A stretch of 64,000 bases of DNA from Lentzea flava (GTDB taxonomy: Bacteria; Actinomycetota; Actinomycetes; Mycobacteriales; Pseudonocardiaceae): contig NZ_BMRE01000029.1 in NCBI RefSeq assembly GCF_014648475.1, positions 1 to 64,000 on the forward strand, in the 5' to 3' direction. The first letter of the stretch is position 1; the number at the start of each line of letters is the position of its first letter. A program made the position numbers and the translations under genes. This document shows, in pieces, positions 8,058-16,962 of the stretch. The notes beneath the pieces are model-generated. The model was not told the origin of the DNA. It ran no database searches and saw only the letters and a program-made list of their open reading frames with translations.

Positions 8058-11051
8058 TCAGCCGCGTTCGACGAAGTCCGACGGTTGCACGGTGCTCGGC
8101 AGCGCGAGGAAGTCGCCCGACTTCACCTCGCCGAACCTCGTGCCCTCGACGGAGGTGGCGGTGGCCTGGCGGATGCCTTCGGTGTCGTTGTGGAAGACCA
8201 GCATCTGGACGGAGAACGTGCCGTCGGCGGTGGTGATCTCCCCCGGTGTCTCGGAGATGCCGGGGTTCCAGCCGAGCCGCACCTTGGCTCCCGGCGGGAA
8301 GTCCTTGCCCTGCACCGAGACCACCCCGCCGAGCGGACCTGCCTGCTGGTCGACGGTCAGCGTCGGCTGTTTGACCACGATCCGCGTGGTGGCGACGTTG
8401 TCCCCCGCGTCCTCGTCCGGCCCGGTGGCGATCACGACGCCGACGAGCTCGCGGTCGACGGCCTGGGTGGCCGGGATCGTGAGCTTCACCTCGGTCTGGC
8501 CGTCGGGTCCGAGCGTGCCGACGGCGCACTCGGGGTCGCAGCCGAACGCGGAGGCGACGACCCGCACGTCGGTGAGCGTCGAACCGGAACTGTTGAGCAG
8601 CTTGAACGTCACGGTCACGTCGTCACCGCCGACGAACGCCGGCTGCGGGCTCGCCGACATCGCGAGTGAGAGCGATCCGGTTCGTTCCAGCACCTTCACG
8701 GTGACCCTGGACGTGATCGTGCCGACCGCGGCGGTCACCACGTGCTCTCCCGCCGTGACACCGGTGGCTTCTCCGCTCACGACCTTCCGGCCACCCGGCG
8801 CGATCTGGCCGAGGTCGCCACCGGCCGGTCCGCCGGTCAGGCCTTCGGGCACGGTCACGGTGAGCGTGGCCGGTGCGGGCGCGAAACCGGTGTTGGCGAC
8901 GACGACCTCGATCGTCGTCTTGCCGTTGAACGGAACCTCGGCCGGTGTCGCGGTGGTGGTGACGGTGAGCCGCGGAAGTCGTTGCACGGCGGGCTGACCG
9001 GCGTTCCGGGTGAGGAGCCGCGGTGTGCCGTTCTGCACGGGCACGGTCCACAGGTCCGGTGGCGACTCGACGTCCGAGGCCGCGAAGACGATCCTGGTGC
9101 CGTCCGGGAGCCACGCCGGGCTCCTCGGGCGTTCGACGGCAGAGGAGCCGCGGACGATCACGCGTGCGCCGGTGCCGTCGGCGTTGACCACGCAGATCTG
9201 GTCGTCCTGCGTGACGGCGAGGCTCTTGCCGTCCGGGGACCACGCCGGGTCCTCGCCCGGCCGGCCGCGGCACGGATCACCGAACCGCGGGGACAGGTTG
9301 ATCTGCGAGCTGCCGTCGGGTGTGACGAGCCAGACCTCGGGACCGTCCTGAGCGGTCGACCTGACGGTCACGACCGCGGTGTCGGTGCCGGTGTTGCCGC
9401 GCGCGTCGGTCGCGGTGCAGGTGACTCGGGTGACGCCGATCGGGAACCTCGTGCCGGACGGCGGTGTGCAGACCGGGGTGAGCGGACGGTTCTGGCTGTC
9501 GGTCGCGCTCGCCTGGTAGGTGACCGCGACGTCGGCGCCGTCCTGCGACTGCACCGTCACGTCGTCGACGCGCACCACCGGTTTGACCAGGTCGGCGACC
9601 TGGACGGTGACGGTCTGGACGTAACCGGGGCGGGCCTGCTGCTCGTTGTTGAGCCGGAACTCGATGGTGCAGCGCAGGGTGCTGCCCGCAGTGGCGTCCG
9701 GGGCGACCGTGAACTTCTCGGCGAACCGCACGTTCTCGCCGCTCGGGCCGGTGACCGGGCCCGGCGGGGTGAGCTCGACGGTGAGGCCGGTGTCGCACTT
9801 CGGCACCGGGGTGATCGTGACGTCGAGGTCCTTGATGCCGTCGAGGATCGCCGTGCGGATCTTCTCCGGACCGGCTCCCTTCACGTACTTCTGCAACGAT
9901 CCCTTGGGGTCCTTGATGATGTCGTCGATCTGCTTCTTCGAGTTGAGCCCGACCCGCTCGTCGCCGCTGTCGACACCGACGGTGCGGATGTTGGCGCGTT
10001 TGAGCTCCACGATGGCGTTCTCGACGGAGTCCTTGCCGGTGACCCGGTACTCCGCGGTCGGTTCGTCACCGATGATCACGACGACCTTGCTGGCGTCGGA
10101 GCGGAACTCGAACTCGCGGGTGGCGGTCTCGATCAGCGCGTGTGCCCAGACCTCCGTGGAGAAGGGGTCCGTGACCAGACTGATGCCCTTGACTGCGGCG
10201 ACGGCCTTCTCGACGTTGTCGGTCAGCTCCAGGCGGCGGCGGAACACCTCGTCCCTGTTCTCCGCACCCGCGTAGGTGGCGACGCCGAACCTGGTCTCCG
10301 GCTGCAGAGTCTTGACCTCCTCCATGATCTTGCCGAGCTGGTCCTGGACGCCTTTCAGCTCGTCGGACATCGACTGGCTGATGTCGATGAGCAGCACCAC
10401 GTCGGGCTTCGGCGGGATGCGCGAGGTGTGCACGACCTGCGTGAGGTCGAAGGTGGTGCCCTGGCGGGCCGGGAGCTCGGTGACGGGCACCTCGATCTCC
10501 GGTCGTGGCGGGGTGATGTTGCTGGAGCGCCTGGTGATCGCGATGGTCCTGCCGTCAGGTGACCAGTCGGGCTGGGTGTCGCGGGCGCTGAGGTGGGCGG
10601 GGATCGGGATCTCGCCGGTCTTGGCGCCGTCGGACACCCGGTGGATCTGGATGATCGGGCGGGTGCCCTCGCCGGCCGGGACGCGGGTGACGACAGCGAT
10701 CATCGTGCCGTCCGGGGACCACGCCGGTTGCGACTGCGGCCGCGTCTCGTTGTTCAGAGGCCTGGGGTTCGTGCCGTCGGCGTTGGCGATCACGATGTGG
10801 TCGCCGTCGGCGTAGGCGAGCTTGGTGCCGTCGAGCGAGAACGCGGGCTCCTGCTGACTGCCCGGACTCCTCGTGAGGTTCGTGCGCGTGTTTCCGTTGC
10901 TGTCCACGGTGAAGACATCGCGGTCGTCGTTCTCCGAACTGGAGAAACCGATCTTGAACGGCTCCGGCTCCGGTGCCGGTTGGGCCCGGCTGACGGGAAC
11001 CGGCGCGGCGAGCAGCGCCACGAGCAACAACGGAAGTGCGCGCACGGTCAT
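8058..11051 (-). CDS. large secreted VWA/PD40-repeat protein of the eCIS locus
   Basis: A 997-residue protein with a signal peptide (about 1-23). In order it shows TolB/PD40 beta-propeller repeats (about 30-190; SPDGT motifs), and a von Willebrand A domain (about 215-400) with intact MIDAS DISQS at 223-227. Then come a HYR/Ig-like region (about 500-560), a second set of PD40 repeats (about 570-690) and CARDB-like Ig repeats to the end. These are binding scaffolds, and no catalytic motif was seen. It overlaps the zinc-ribbon gene by four bases (ATGA), so it belongs to the eCIS operon. Secretion is odd for a particle that assembles in the cytoplasm; it may act as an outer anchor, adhesin or sensor. 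The exact role is unknown. Confidence 0.75.
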   Translation of the reverse strand: MTVRALPLLLVALLAAPVPVSRAQPAPEPEPFKIGFSSSENDDRDVFTVDSNGNTRTNLTRSPGSQQEPAFSLDGTKLAYADGDHIVIANADGTNPRPLNNETRPQSQPAWSPDGTMIAVVTRVPAGEGTRPIIQIHRVSDGAKTGEIPIPAHLSARDTQPDWSPDGRTIAITRRSSNITPPRPEIEVPVTELPARQGTTFDLTQVVHTSRIPPKPDVVLLIDISQSMSDELKGVQDQLGKIMEEVKTLQPETRFGVATYAGAENRDEVFRRRLELTDNVEKAVAAVKGISLVTDPFSTEVWAHALIETATREFEFRSDASKVVVIIGDEPTAEYRVTGKDSVENAIVELKRANIRTVGVDSGDERVGLNSKKQIDDIIKDPKGSLQKYVKGAGPEKIRTAILDGIKDLDVTITPVPKCDTGLTVELTPPGPVTGPSGENVRFAEKFTVAPDATAGSTLRCTIEFRLNNEQQARPGYVQTVTVQVADLVKPVVRVDDVTVQSQDGADVAVTYQASATDSQNRPLTPVCTPPSGTRFPIGVTRVTCTATDARGNTGTDTAVVTVRSTAQDGPEVWLVTPDGSSQINLSPRFGDPCRGRPGEDPAWSPDGKSLAVTQDDQICVVNADGTGARVIVRGSSAVERPRSPAWLPDGTRIVFAASDVESPPDLWTVPVQNGTPRLLTRNAGQPAVQRLPRLTVTTTATPAEVPFNGKTTIEVVVANTGFAPAPATLTVTVPEGLTGGPAGGDLGQIAPGGRKVVSGEATGVTAGEHVVTAAVGTITSRVTVKVLERTGSLSLAMSASPQPAFVGGDDVTVTFKLLNSSGSTLTDVRVVASAFGCDPECAVGTLGPDGQTEVKLTIPATQAVDRELVGVVIATGPDEDAGDNVATTRIVVKQPTLTVDQQAGPLGGVVSVQGKDFPPGAKVRLGWNPGISETPGEITTADGTFSVQMLVFHNDTEGIRQATATSVEGTRFGEVKSGDFLALPSTVQPSDFVERG

Positions 11052-11989
11052 TTCACCTGCTTCTGGAACAGCTCGATCTCGCTGATCACCACGTCGGTGC
11101 TCTCGCTGGACGGGTAGACACCCGCGACGAGCACCTGGACCTGCTTCACACCGTCGCCGTTCTTGATGTCGTGGTGCTGCTGCTCCGCCGTGTCGGTGAG
11201 CGTGATGTCGTGGGTCTTGCCGGTGTCGAACACCAGCGTGAGGCGTTGCGGCCGGGCGGTTCCCAGGAACTTCTTGGAGTCGCCGCTGTAGACGATCATC
11301 CGCCGCAGGTCGGTGACGTGGTCGAACTGGATGGTCAGCGCCGCGGTCTTCGCGTCGGGTGCCGCCCAGTAGGTGCCGTAGTCGTTGTCCATGGCCAGCC
11401 CTGCGGGATGGTCGGGGCGTTCCTGGGACGCCGAGAGCGAGCTCTGCCGCACCGGGACCCAGTCCTCGACGAAGAGGTCGACGACCGCGTCCTTACCCTT
11501 GACGACCTGGGTGTTGACGGTGCTGCGGAACGGCTGGGAGAACCCGTACAGGCCGCCGAAGAGCAGTACCACGACCGCGAGCGCCCACCGGAAGGCTCTG
11601 CCGATGCCCTGGCGGACCTTGGTCGATCGCCTGACGCGGCGCGGCCGGCTGCCTTGCTTCTTGTACTCCGGGCCTTGCCTTGGCACCCAGCGCTTCCACC
11701 ACGGCTGCTTCTGCGTGACCGCGTCGTGCAGCGACTGACCGCAGACGCCGCAGAACTTCCTGGTGGGCACGTTGCCGGAGCCGCACTGGCCGCAGATGAG
11801 GTCACCGGGCTGGGCCTGCCGCCGCATCGTCTGTTGTGGACGGTGGTGGGGCTGCGGCTGCGGCGCGTCGTCCGGGCGCACCGCGCCCGTCTGCACCCTG
11901 GCGCCGGTCCACTTCAGGAAGTCGCCGCAGTTGCCGCAGAACTCGGCGTTGGGCGCGTTGTGCTCGCCGCAGGTCTGGCAGACGATCAT
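11048..11989 (-). CDS. double zinc-ribbon, single-pass membrane protein with C-terminal glycan-binding-like domain
   Basis: A 313-residue protein. Two zinc ribbons occupy C4/C7/C18/C21 and C66/C69/C80/C83, joined by a Pro/Gln-rich linker. A basic juxtamembrane segment precedes a membrane helix at about 134-151, and a discoidin/NADase-type glycan-binding-like beta domain (about 170-313) is expected outside the membrane. From memory, proteins of this layout have been proposed to attach Streptomyces cytoplasmic injection systems to the membrane; this should be checked against the literature. Both ends overlap neighbouring eCIS genes by four bases, supporting tight co-expression. A membrane adaptor for the particle is the best guess. 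Confidence 0.75.
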   Translation of the reverse strand: MIVCQTCGEHNAPNAEFCGNCGDFLKWTGARVQTGAVRPDDAPQPQPHHRPQQTMRRQAQPGDLICGQCGSGNVPTRKFCGVCGQSLHDAVTQKQPWWKRWVPRQGPEYKKQGSRPRRVRRSTKVRQGIGRAFRWALAVVVLLFGGLYGFSQPFRSTVNTQVVKGKDAVVDLFVEDWVPVRQSSLSASQERPDHPAGLAMDNDYGTYWAAPDAKTAALTIQFDHVTDLRRMIVYSGDSKKFLGTARPQRLTLVFDTGKTHDITLTDTAEQQHHDIKNGDGVKQVQVLVAGVYPSSESTDVVISEIELFQKQVK

Positions 11990-12522
11990 GTGGTCACCTC
12001 GATGGTCGTGGCGACGTGGGCGGGCACCATCCGGCGCACCGCCGCGGTGATCCGCGCCCTGTCGACCGCGGCCGGGTTCGCCACCCGGATGCGGATCAGC
12101 ACGTGCGCGGGGGAACTGCCCGGGATCGGGCCGTGCGGGCGCGGGGACACCGAGACGCCGCCGCTGTCCGCGATGTCGACCCGGCCGCCGGTGAGGAGCC
12201 AGACGTGCTCGGCCAGACCTCTTCTCGTGCCGCGGAACCTGTGCAGCCGCACGGCTCTCGCGACCAGCTCGCGGCGTTGGGCCGGGGTCCAGCTCTCGTC
12301 GAGGTCCAGCGCCACCCAGCCGGCCAGCCAGTCGACGAAGTCCGCCGGGGCGAGGCGCGGGTCGAGGTAGGCGGCGAAGCAGTCGAGGACCGTGAAGACA
12401 GGGGCGATGACCTCGTCGAGGGCCTGGGTGAAGCGCTGGGTGAAGTCGTCGTCGGTGTAGACGGCGGGCATGCGCTCGCCCAGCGGGTGCGGGGAGATCA
12501 GTTCGTCGACGGCACTACGCAT
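11986..12522 (-). CDS. phage tail protein I-like eCIS baseplate component
   Basis: A 178-residue protein resembling P2 gpI/tail protein I: an N-terminal PHPLGERMPAVY segment, central WLAGWVALDLDESW, then RAVRLHRFRGTRRGL and a C-terminal beta part with RRMVPAHV. The family contributes to the baseplate beside gpJ. It is much shorter than the Afp12 protein of the Serratia system, as usual for actinobacterial eCIS. I chose the ATG at 12522, with GAGGTG upstream, over a longer form starting near 12561. It follows the gpJ-like gene after 44 bases and overlaps the zinc-ribbon gene by four. Confidence 0.8.
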   Translation of the reverse strand: MRSAVDELISPHPLGERMPAVYTDDDFTQRFTQALDEVIAPVFTVLDCFAAYLDPRLAPADFVDWLAGWVALDLDESWTPAQRRELVARAVRLHRFRGTRRGLAEHVWLLTGGRVDIADSGGVSVSPRPHGPIPGSSPAHVLIRIRVANPAAVDRARITAAVRRMVPAHVATTIEVTT

Positions 12523-12566
12523 GGTCGCACCTCGGGAAGATGGGGCCCGCGATCTCGGCACACATG

Positions 12567-14492
12567 TCAGCTCCTCGCCACTCGAACCTGGTGCCCGTAG
12601 GAAAAGGCCAGGCCGTTGGGCGGCAGGTCGACCCGCTGCACCGACTGTCCCCTCTCGCCGGTCAGCAGGTTCGCCGCGAACAGCCGGACGTCCTCGACCA
12701 GCTCGACGCCGGGGATCCGTTGCAGCACCGCGTAGACCTCACCCGAGTGCACCGGCCGCCCGAACGGCCAGCCGTCGCCGTCCGCGCCACCGCGGATCGG
12801 GTCGAGGTAGTCGCTCAACGCGTCCATCGCCCTGGCCCTGACCGCCTCGGTCGGGGTCCCGTTGCGCGCCTTGAGGTCCGCCACGACCGTGACGCCCTGG
12901 TAGAACGGCGGCTCCACGCTCACCCGCGCCCCGACGCACCTCCGCGCGTCGAGGTGCCGCGCGATGCGCTCGAGCGTCTCCTGGTCGACCTGGAACGCCG
13001 CGAAGTTCGGTTCCTCGTGCTCGGGAACAGCGGGCACGACCAGCACGCGCACCCCGTCGTCACCGGGCGCGCACCGCACCCGTGCGACCTCCGGAGCGGC
13101 CTCTCGCGCGAGGATCTCGTAGTCCTCGGCCGTCACCGCCCTGTCCCGCGTCCGCAGCGACAGCGGGCCTCTCAGTGCCGCGTCCTCGACCGACTCCCCC
13201 GCGACACCGCCGCGACCGGGCTTGCGGTTGGTCACGTTGCTCACGAACGGCACGGGATCCCGTTGCACGGTCACGAGGTTGCGGGCGACGTTGCCCCGCA
13301 CCCCACCACCGGTGCGGTATTCGGGGACGCGGATCGCCGCGGACTTCGCCGGCACGGCTCCGTAGTGCCGCAGCGTGCCGTCCTGCTGCCGCACCGCTGG
13401 GCCGAAGATGATCTGGCCCTCGTTGTTGTCCAGCAGGAAGTGCCGGTCCTGCGGCCCCGACTCGACGAACGTGGGCACCTCGGTCCAGGTGTCCCAGCCG
13501 TCGGTGGTGGCGACCTCGACGGTGATCGGCGCGCCCGCGACGACCGGGGTGCGGGCGAGCGGGAACCGTTGTCCCGCCACGCCTTCCGAGACACCGATCG
13601 TCTCACCCTTCACGACGTCGGCGTGCACGGCCTCGGTCGTGCCGCCGATCGTGGCCGCGGTGACGTCGCGGATCTTCGGTGAGCGCTGGTAGAACGGCTG
13701 GCCCTGCCACAGTTCGGCGGCACGGCAGCGCAGCCAGCCCGCGCGTTGCCTGACCAGGATCGACGTGGTGTGGCCGGACGGGACGTGCACGACGACGTCA
13801 CCCGCGGAGTTGAAGCCGCCGTTGGTGAAGTGGTCGACCTCGCAGGCGGTCCAGCCCTCGCTCGTCCACGCCTCCCACACCCACGGCGGGTCGGCGGGGT
13901 TGATGCCGGAGCCCATCGGCTCGCAGTCGAACCTGAGCAGCACCGCGCAGCCGGGAACCGCGTTGGACAGGCCGAACAGCACGGCGTCACCCGGTTCGGG
14001 CTGCTCGCTGAACGCGTGCGGTTCCTTGGCGGCCCTGAGGTCGTCGGTGCGGTCGACGGGCTGACCGTTCGCGGTGGCGGTGGCCAGGTGGGAGAGTTCG
14101 CAGGGCACGATCGTGAGCGGGCGGTCGACGGTGAAGACGACGGGTTCCTCGACGCCCTTGCGCTGGGTCGCGACCTGGTTGCCCTGCGGGACCTCCACGG
14201 GTGCGGGCTGGGGTGCGGACAGCCAGTAGGTGACGTCCACGCGGGCGGCGGTCGGGGCGAACAGCTCCACGCCGATCAGGTCGAGGAACTTCAGGTAGTG
14301 CAGCCGCGGCACGCGGTTGAGCCGGTACATCAGCTCGTCGACCATGTGCGCGAACGCCTCGATCAGCGTGACGCCGGGGTCGGACACGTTGTGGTCTGTC
14401 CACTCGGGACAGTGCTGCTGAACGCGGCGCTTGGCCTCGTCGACGAGCTGCTGGAAGCGCCGGTCGTCCAGGTTCGGCAGGGGCAGCGGCAT
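12567..14492 (-). CDS. gpJ-like baseplate wedge protein (Afp11-type)
   Basis: A 641-residue baseplate J-like protein that forms the wedges around the spike and triggers sheath contraction. Typical features include the N-terminal HNVSDPGVTLIEAFAHMVDEL motif region, followed by MYRLNRVPRLHYLKFLDLIG, a long beta-rich middle, and a C-terminal wedge segment (ETLERIARHLDARR, then YAVLQRIPGVE). Start: the ATG at 14492 overlaps the gp25 stop (TGATG); a GTG one codon earlier is possible. Length is in the range for actinobacterial eCIS. It sits between gp25 and gpI, the usual baseplate order. Confidence 0.88.
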   Translation of the reverse strand: MPLPLPNLDDRRFQQLVDEAKRRVQQHCPEWTDHNVSDPGVTLIEAFAHMVDELMYRLNRVPRLHYLKFLDLIGVELFAPTAARVDVTYWLSAPQPAPVEVPQGNQVATQRKGVEEPVVFTVDRPLTIVPCELSHLATATANGQPVDRTDDLRAAKEPHAFSEQPEPGDAVLFGLSNAVPGCAVLLRFDCEPMGSGINPADPPWVWEAWTSEGWTACEVDHFTNGGFNSAGDVVVHVPSGHTTSILVRQRAGWLRCRAAELWQGQPFYQRSPKIRDVTAATIGGTTEAVHADVVKGETIGVSEGVAGQRFPLARTPVVAGAPITVEVATTDGWDTWTEVPTFVESGPQDRHFLLDNNEGQIIFGPAVRQQDGTLRHYGAVPAKSAAIRVPEYRTGGGVRGNVARNLVTVQRDPVPFVSNVTNRKPGRGGVAGESVEDAALRGPLSLRTRDRAVTAEDYEILAREAAPEVARVRCAPGDDGVRVLVVPAVPEHEEPNFAAFQVDQETLERIARHLDARRCVGARVSVEPPFYQGVTVVADLKARNGTPTEAVRARAMDALSDYLDPIRGGADGDGWPFGRPVHSGEVYAVLQRIPGVELVEDVRLFAANLLTGERGQSVQRVDLPPNGLAFSYGHQVRVARS

Positions 14493-14893
14493 CACGCACC
14501 GTCCTCGTGCGGCGGTATGACGTAGAACGGGAAGACGAGGTTGCGCGGGTCGTTGGTGTTGCGCAGGGTGTAGCGGATGTCGATCAGCAGGGTGCCGCTG
14601 TCGACCTCGGCGAAGTCGACGACGACGTCGGCCACGTCGACGCGCGGTTCCCACCGCTCCAGCGACTGCCGCACCTCGTAGGCGATCTGCCCGGCCGTCG
14701 TGGAGTCCGCGGGCGCGAACACGAGGTCGTGGATCGCGCAGCCGAACTCGGGCCTCATCGGGCGTTCTCCCGGCGCCGTGGCGAGGATCAGCCGGATGCT
14801 CTCCACGATCTCGCGGTCACCGTCGACGAGCGCCACCGATCCCGTCGCGTCGGTGCGGACGGGGAAGCTGAGGCCCCTGCCGATGAAATCCAC
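14492..14893 (-). CDS. gp25-like baseplate protein (Afp9-type)
   Basis: A 133-residue gp25/lysozyme-like baseplate wedge protein with no lysozyme activity expected. Family marks are FPVRTDATGSVALV, then the EIVESIRLILATAPGERPMRP core and FGCAIHDLVF. It joins sheath and baseplate in T4-like and eCIS particles. The start is GTG at 14893 with GGAGG inside the end of the PAAR gene, four bases away. Length is normal. Confidence 0.9.
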   Translation of the reverse strand: MDFIGRGLSFPVRTDATGSVALVDGDREIVESIRLILATAPGERPMRPEFGCAIHDLVFAPADSTTAGQIAYEVRQSLERWEPRVDVADVVVDFAEVDSGTLLIDIRYTLRNTNDPRNLVFPFYVIPPHEDGA

Positions 14894-14897
14894 CGTC

Positions 14898-15182
14898 TCA
14901 CCCTCCGATCAGGACGGTCGGGCAGCCGGGCGGCAGGATCGGCGCACCGCAGCCGCTCAGGTCGCCCACGCGGGCCGCTGGCTTGCCGCCGATCAGCACC
15001 GTCGGGCAACCCGGCGGGATGATCGGCGTCGGCGGGTGCACGGCGGGTGGCGGGAACGAGCAGGTGTGCATGTTCCCGACCGTCGCGGCGGGCAGTCCGC
15101 CGATGAGCACGGTCGGGACACCGGGCGGCATGACGACGCCGGGGTGCCCGGTCATGTCTCCGACTCTTGCTGCGGGTGGCAT
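14898..15182 (-). CDS. PAAR-repeat spike-tip protein (Afp10-type)
   Basis: A 94-residue PAAR protein that sharpens the VgrG-like spike. Three copies of the P-T-V-L-I-G-G strand motif are visible, with RVGDMTGHPG and RVGDLSGCG. His/Cys residues (H of TGHPG, HTC, GCG) are available for the metal site. The ATG at 15182 is chosen because GAGGAAC lies just upstream and because PPAARVGD is the typical N-terminus. It follows the spike gene with a 10-base gap. The gene ends directly in the last PTVLIGG, which is common for compact PAAR proteins. No toxin is fused to it. Confidence 0.92.
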   Translation of the reverse strand: MPPAARVGDMTGHPGVVMPPGVPTVLIGGLPAATVGNMHTCSFPPPAVHPPTPIIPPGCPTVLIGGKPAARVGDLSGCGAPILPPGCPTVLIGG

Positions 15183-15192
15183 GGTTCGTTCC

Positions 15193-16962
15193 TCAGTTGA
15201 TCTTGACGATGGAGCCCTTGACGGTGAGGACACCGCCGGCCGTGACCTCGGTCTGCGCCTGACCGGCGATCTTGACCTGCGTGCCTTCCGCCTTGAGCTC
15301 GGTCTGTGCCGTGACGGACACCTTCTGCCCCTTGAGCTCCAGCGGCCCGGTACCCGCGTCGACGGTGATACCGTTCTGCGCCTTGACGTTGATGGTCTTG
15401 CCGCTGGTGATCTCGACGTTCTCCGACTTCTGGTCGAGCTTCACGACGAACTTCCCGTCACCGCTGGAGATCACGATGCCGTCGTCCTCGACGAACTCGA
15501 CCCTGTGCCCCTTCCTGGACACGAAGCCCCGCGCGGCGATCTCGCCGTTGCCGCTGTCGACCGGCGGCTTGCCGAGCGTGGGCGGCTTGTCCTTGCCGTT
15601 GTAGAGGCCGCCGAGCACGTACGGGGCGTCGAAGTCGCCGTGCTCGAAGCCGACCAGCACCTCGTCGCCGACCTCCGGCAGGATCACCGTGCCGCGGTTC
15701 GCTCCCGCCCCCTGCTGCACGGTCCTCGCCCAGACACTGGTGAAGTCCGCCGACAGCCACGGGAACCTGACCTGAACGCGGCCGATCTGCAGCGGGTCCT
15801 TGGCGTTCGTGACGACCGCGGGCACGAGTCCGTTGAGGGGCTTGGGAGTGGTGCCGTGGACCAGGCCGTAGAGGGAGCGTTCCTGCCTGCCCGACACCGT
15901 GAACTCCGTGGTGTAGCCGGTGTGTTCGGCGAACAGGTGCCTGGTGCTGGTCAGGGTGTACTTGCCCTGGAACGGTTCGCCGACGTTGGCGAGCGCCACC
16001 GCCACTCCCGCCTTCAGCTCGGGGTTTCCCCTCGCCACACCGGTGAGTTCGGCGCACGAGCCGCCGAGCTGGGCCGCCAGCGCCTCCGCCGCGGTCTTGG
16101 CCTCGGCGTGCGTCCGGTAGGGCAGGCCAGCTTCGAGGTGCGGCGGTGCCTTGAACTTGTTGGCCAGCTGCGCCGGGTTGGCCTGCGGCACCTCGACGCC
16201 GGCGGTGTTCGGGGTGGCGGTCGCCACGATCTCCTGTTTGTTCTCGAAGTCCCAGCCCCTGACCTGGACCTCCGGCACCTGCCCTGCCGTCGTGATGCCC
16301 GCCCTGAGCGCCACGAGCGTGCTGTGCATCTCGAGGACGAGCGGGTTGGACCTGGCTTTGGCGTTGGTCTGCGGCGCCGACGCTGGCGGTTGCGGCAGCT
16401 TGAAGTCGAGCTTGCCGTCCCTGACCGCGATCTGCGCGCCGACGGTTCTGGCGAGGCGGCTCAGGAACTCCCAGTCGCTCACGTTGTCCTGGCTGAGCTG
16501 GGTGTCCGGCCTGCCGCCGAAGCCGGGCACGTTGTCGATCGTGCCCGTTTTGATGTTCGCGCGTTCGGCGACCTTCTTGACGACGTCGCTGACCGTCATG
16601 TTCGGGTAGACCGCGACCCGCCTGCCCCGGAACAGCCGGTGTGCCTCGTCGTAGCCTCTCACCTCGGTGAACGTGCCCTGGGCGTCCAGCTCGACGCCGA
16701 CGGCCGTGATCTCGCCGCTCATCAGCGGTTTCGGGCCGCCGGGATCGGCCGTCTGCACCTTGAGGGCCGCCTTCGCGCCGATCGTGAAGCGCCCCTTGGA
16801 GAGCACGACGTGGCCGGGGTCGCGGAACCGCAGCACGAACATGTCCGGCAGGTTCCGGCTGTCGTCGACGTAGGCGTAGGTGAGCAGCAGCTTGACGTCC
16901 GCGGGCAGCGGATGCCCCTCGACCTCGACGACCAGGTTGTTGGCGAAGCTCTCGTTAGCCAT
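15193..16962 (-). CDS. VgrG/gpV-like central spike (Afp8-type)
   Basis: A 589-residue spike protein. The gp27-like N-terminal domains (about 1-370) start at ANESFANNLVVEVEG. A gp5-like OB-fold follows (about 375-470: DPLQIGRVQVRFPWL, then ARTVQQGAGANRG and PEVGDEVLVGFEHGD). The C-terminal triple beta-helix has repeated V-x-x-x-A-x-x-x strands to the final SIVKIN. There is no C-terminal effector extension. The ATG at 16962 overlaps the LysM gene stop by eight bases. Co-location with LysM, PAAR and gp25 fixes the role as the central spike. Confidence 0.93.
   Translation of the reverse strand: MANESFANNLVVEVEGHPLPADVKLLLTYAYVDDSRNLPDMFVLRFRDPGHVVLSKGRFTIGAKAALKVQTADPGGPKPLMSGEITAVGVELDAQGTFTEVRGYDEAHRLFRGRRVAVYPNMTVSDVVKKVAERANIKTGTIDNVPGFGGRPDTQLSQDNVSDWEFLSRLARTVGAQIAVRDGKLDFKLPQPPASAPQTNAKARSNPLVLEMHSTLVALRAGITTAGQVPEVQVRGWDFENKQEIVATATPNTAGVEVPQANPAQLANKFKAPPHLEAGLPYRTHAEAKTAAEALAAQLGGSCAELTGVARGNPELKAGVAVALANVGEPFQGKYTLTSTRHLFAEHTGYTTEFTVSGRQERSLYGLVHGTTPKPLNGLVPAVVTNAKDPLQIGRVQVRFPWLSADFTSVWARTVQQGAGANRGTVILPEVGDEVLVGFEHGDFDAPYVLGGLYNGKDKPPTLGKPPVDSGNGEIAARGFVSRKGHRVEFVEDDGIVISSGDGKFVVKLDQKSENVEITSGKTINVKAQNGITVDAGTGPLELKGQKVSVTAQTELKAEGTQVKIAGQAQTEVTAGGVLTVKGSIVKIN

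Noticed and set aside
6558..10562. Large plus-strand open frames opposite the COG1470-like and VWA genes
   Set aside because: Arg/Gly/Asp-rich shadow composition with no domains; the minus-strand genes have clear motifs and coupled starts.
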